The notes under the pieces are model-generated. The model saw nothing but the letters and a program-made list of their open reading frames with translations. It did no database searches and was not told the DNA's origin. From positions 1 to 6,747 of the forward strand of contig JBHIET010000122.1 of NCBI GenBank assembly GCA_046760785.1: a DNA stretch of 6,747 nucleotides, in the 5' to 3' direction. Position numbers and translations under genes: made by a program. Source of the DNA: JBHIET01 sp046760785 (lineage in GTDB: Bacteria > Chloroflexota > Anaerolineae > B4-G1). Below, piece by piece: positions 6,431 through 6,747 of the stretch. Positions within the stretch are counted from its first letter, which is position 1; each line of letters begins with the position of its first letter.

Positions 6431-6681
6431 CTACCGATCTGGGAAAGACTCGATGTACTCGAACAACACAGGGGCGGGCGATAGGCACCGTCAAACTCTG
6501 GCTCGAGGCGAGCCATTGACGACATTCCTCCATCGTCGGCTCTGTGGCAGGGGCTTGGGTTGCGGTAGCGCCATCACTATCACGACTCGCAGTCCTGCCG
6601 CTTCTGCCCCTACAGCTCAGCAACACCAGGGGTAGAAGCACCAGTAGCGTCAACGGACAGAGTGCGTTTAGAGTGTTTCGT
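6431..6681 (-). pseudogene. Relic copy of the esterase-MBL lipoprotein gene, internally deleted
   Basis: The minus strand encodes a near copy of the N-terminus of the gene at 651-2453: lipobox VLLSC, CRGR, a short linker, then EPTMEECRQWLASS identical over 14 residues, followed by TVPIA. It then jumps directly to FEYIESFP, matching FEYIEAFP at residues 333-340 of the intact protein, but in another reading frame, and stops at TAG (6433-6431). The hydrolase core (S205, D263, H303) and the whole MBL domain are missing. The base triplet aligned with the intact ATG is ACG (6681-6679), and two bases are lost shortly after it, so start and frame are both damaged. In-frame differences (a 6-base gain near the lipobox, a 48-base shorter linker) and mostly third-position changes suggest it was once a functional paralogue. 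A TTG at 6710 keeps the middle part open but has no ribosome site. Confidence 0.85.
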
Positions 6682-6747
6682 TTTTTGTTTCCTTGGAGAG
6701 CCTTTCGCAATTCAAACTGCCAGACTGCGGAAGTCTCGAAGGTGCTC
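6682..6747. other. Flank upstream of the relic gene, nothing recognised
   Basis: The 66 bases up to the right edge hold no supported gene. The part next to the relic start (AAGGAAACAAAAA on the minus strand) seems to be a weakened version of the ribosome site region of the intact gene (AGGAGGTGAAAA). Further out I see only a short inverted repeat AGACT/AGTCT around 6722-6736. Confidence 0.4.

Noticed and set aside
5874..6710. A 278-codon minus-strand frame beginning at TTG 6710 and running into the propeller gene
   Set aside because: Only its first part matches a real protein; after the deletion junction it reads nonsense and then overlaps the propeller gene out of frame. The TTG has no ribosome site.
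6722..6736. Small inverted repeat AGACT-TCCGC-AGTCT as a possible terminator
   Set aside because: Arms of only five bases, no T-run, and too close to the edge to know what precedes it.
1..6747. tRNA, rRNA, insertion sequence, attachment site or CRISPR array
   Set aside because: I looked for cloverleaf-like segments, transposase motifs, terminal inverted repeats and regular repeats and saw none.

Overview
This is a GC-rich bacterial window in which everything recognisable lies on the minus strand. Reading in the transcription direction (high to low coordinates) it holds a decayed gene fragment (6681-6431), a roughly 120-base leader, and five closely packed genes: a cysteine-knot/beta-propeller protein (6313-4796), a family-39-like glycoside hydrolase (4785-3367), a small alpha/beta hydrolase (3343-2495), an alpha/beta hydrolase fused to a ComEC-like metallo-beta-lactamase domain (2453-651), and a second TIM-barrel glycosidase-like protein that runs off the left edge (631 to beyond 1). 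The gaps between genes are about 10, 23, 41 and 19 bases, each start has a purine-rich ribosome binding site, and I see no internal terminator, so one operon is the simplest reading.

All five products begin with a short positively charged stretch, a hydrophobic segment and a lipobox cysteine (residue 18 or 24), followed in most by a low-complexity Pro/Thr/Ala/Ser linker. They are therefore predicted surface-anchored lipoproteins. The 'LACSL' lipobox style with P/T-rich linkers and the 'CGDGVCDGPENAQNCP' cysteine cluster are, from general knowledge, typical of Chloroflexota (Anaerolineae-like) genomes. That assignment is inference; the window holds no phylogenetic marker.

Functionally the set looks like an extracellular hydrolase battery: two glycosidase-type proteins with the 'NEP' acid/base motif, two esterase-type alpha/beta hydrolases with intact nucleophile elbows, a phosphodiesterase/nuclease-type metallo-hydrolase domain, and a propeller protein that could bind or scaffold. 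A carbohydrate-ester/glycan degradation role is plausible, but no transporter, regulator or substrate-binding protein is present to fix the substrate.

The most unusual items are (i) the esterase-MBL fusion lipoprotein, (ii) a relic second copy of that gene upstream of the operon, collapsed by an about 730-base deletion between two imperfect direct repeats still visible in the intact copy, and (iii) a hairpin that would bury the start codon of the fusion gene.
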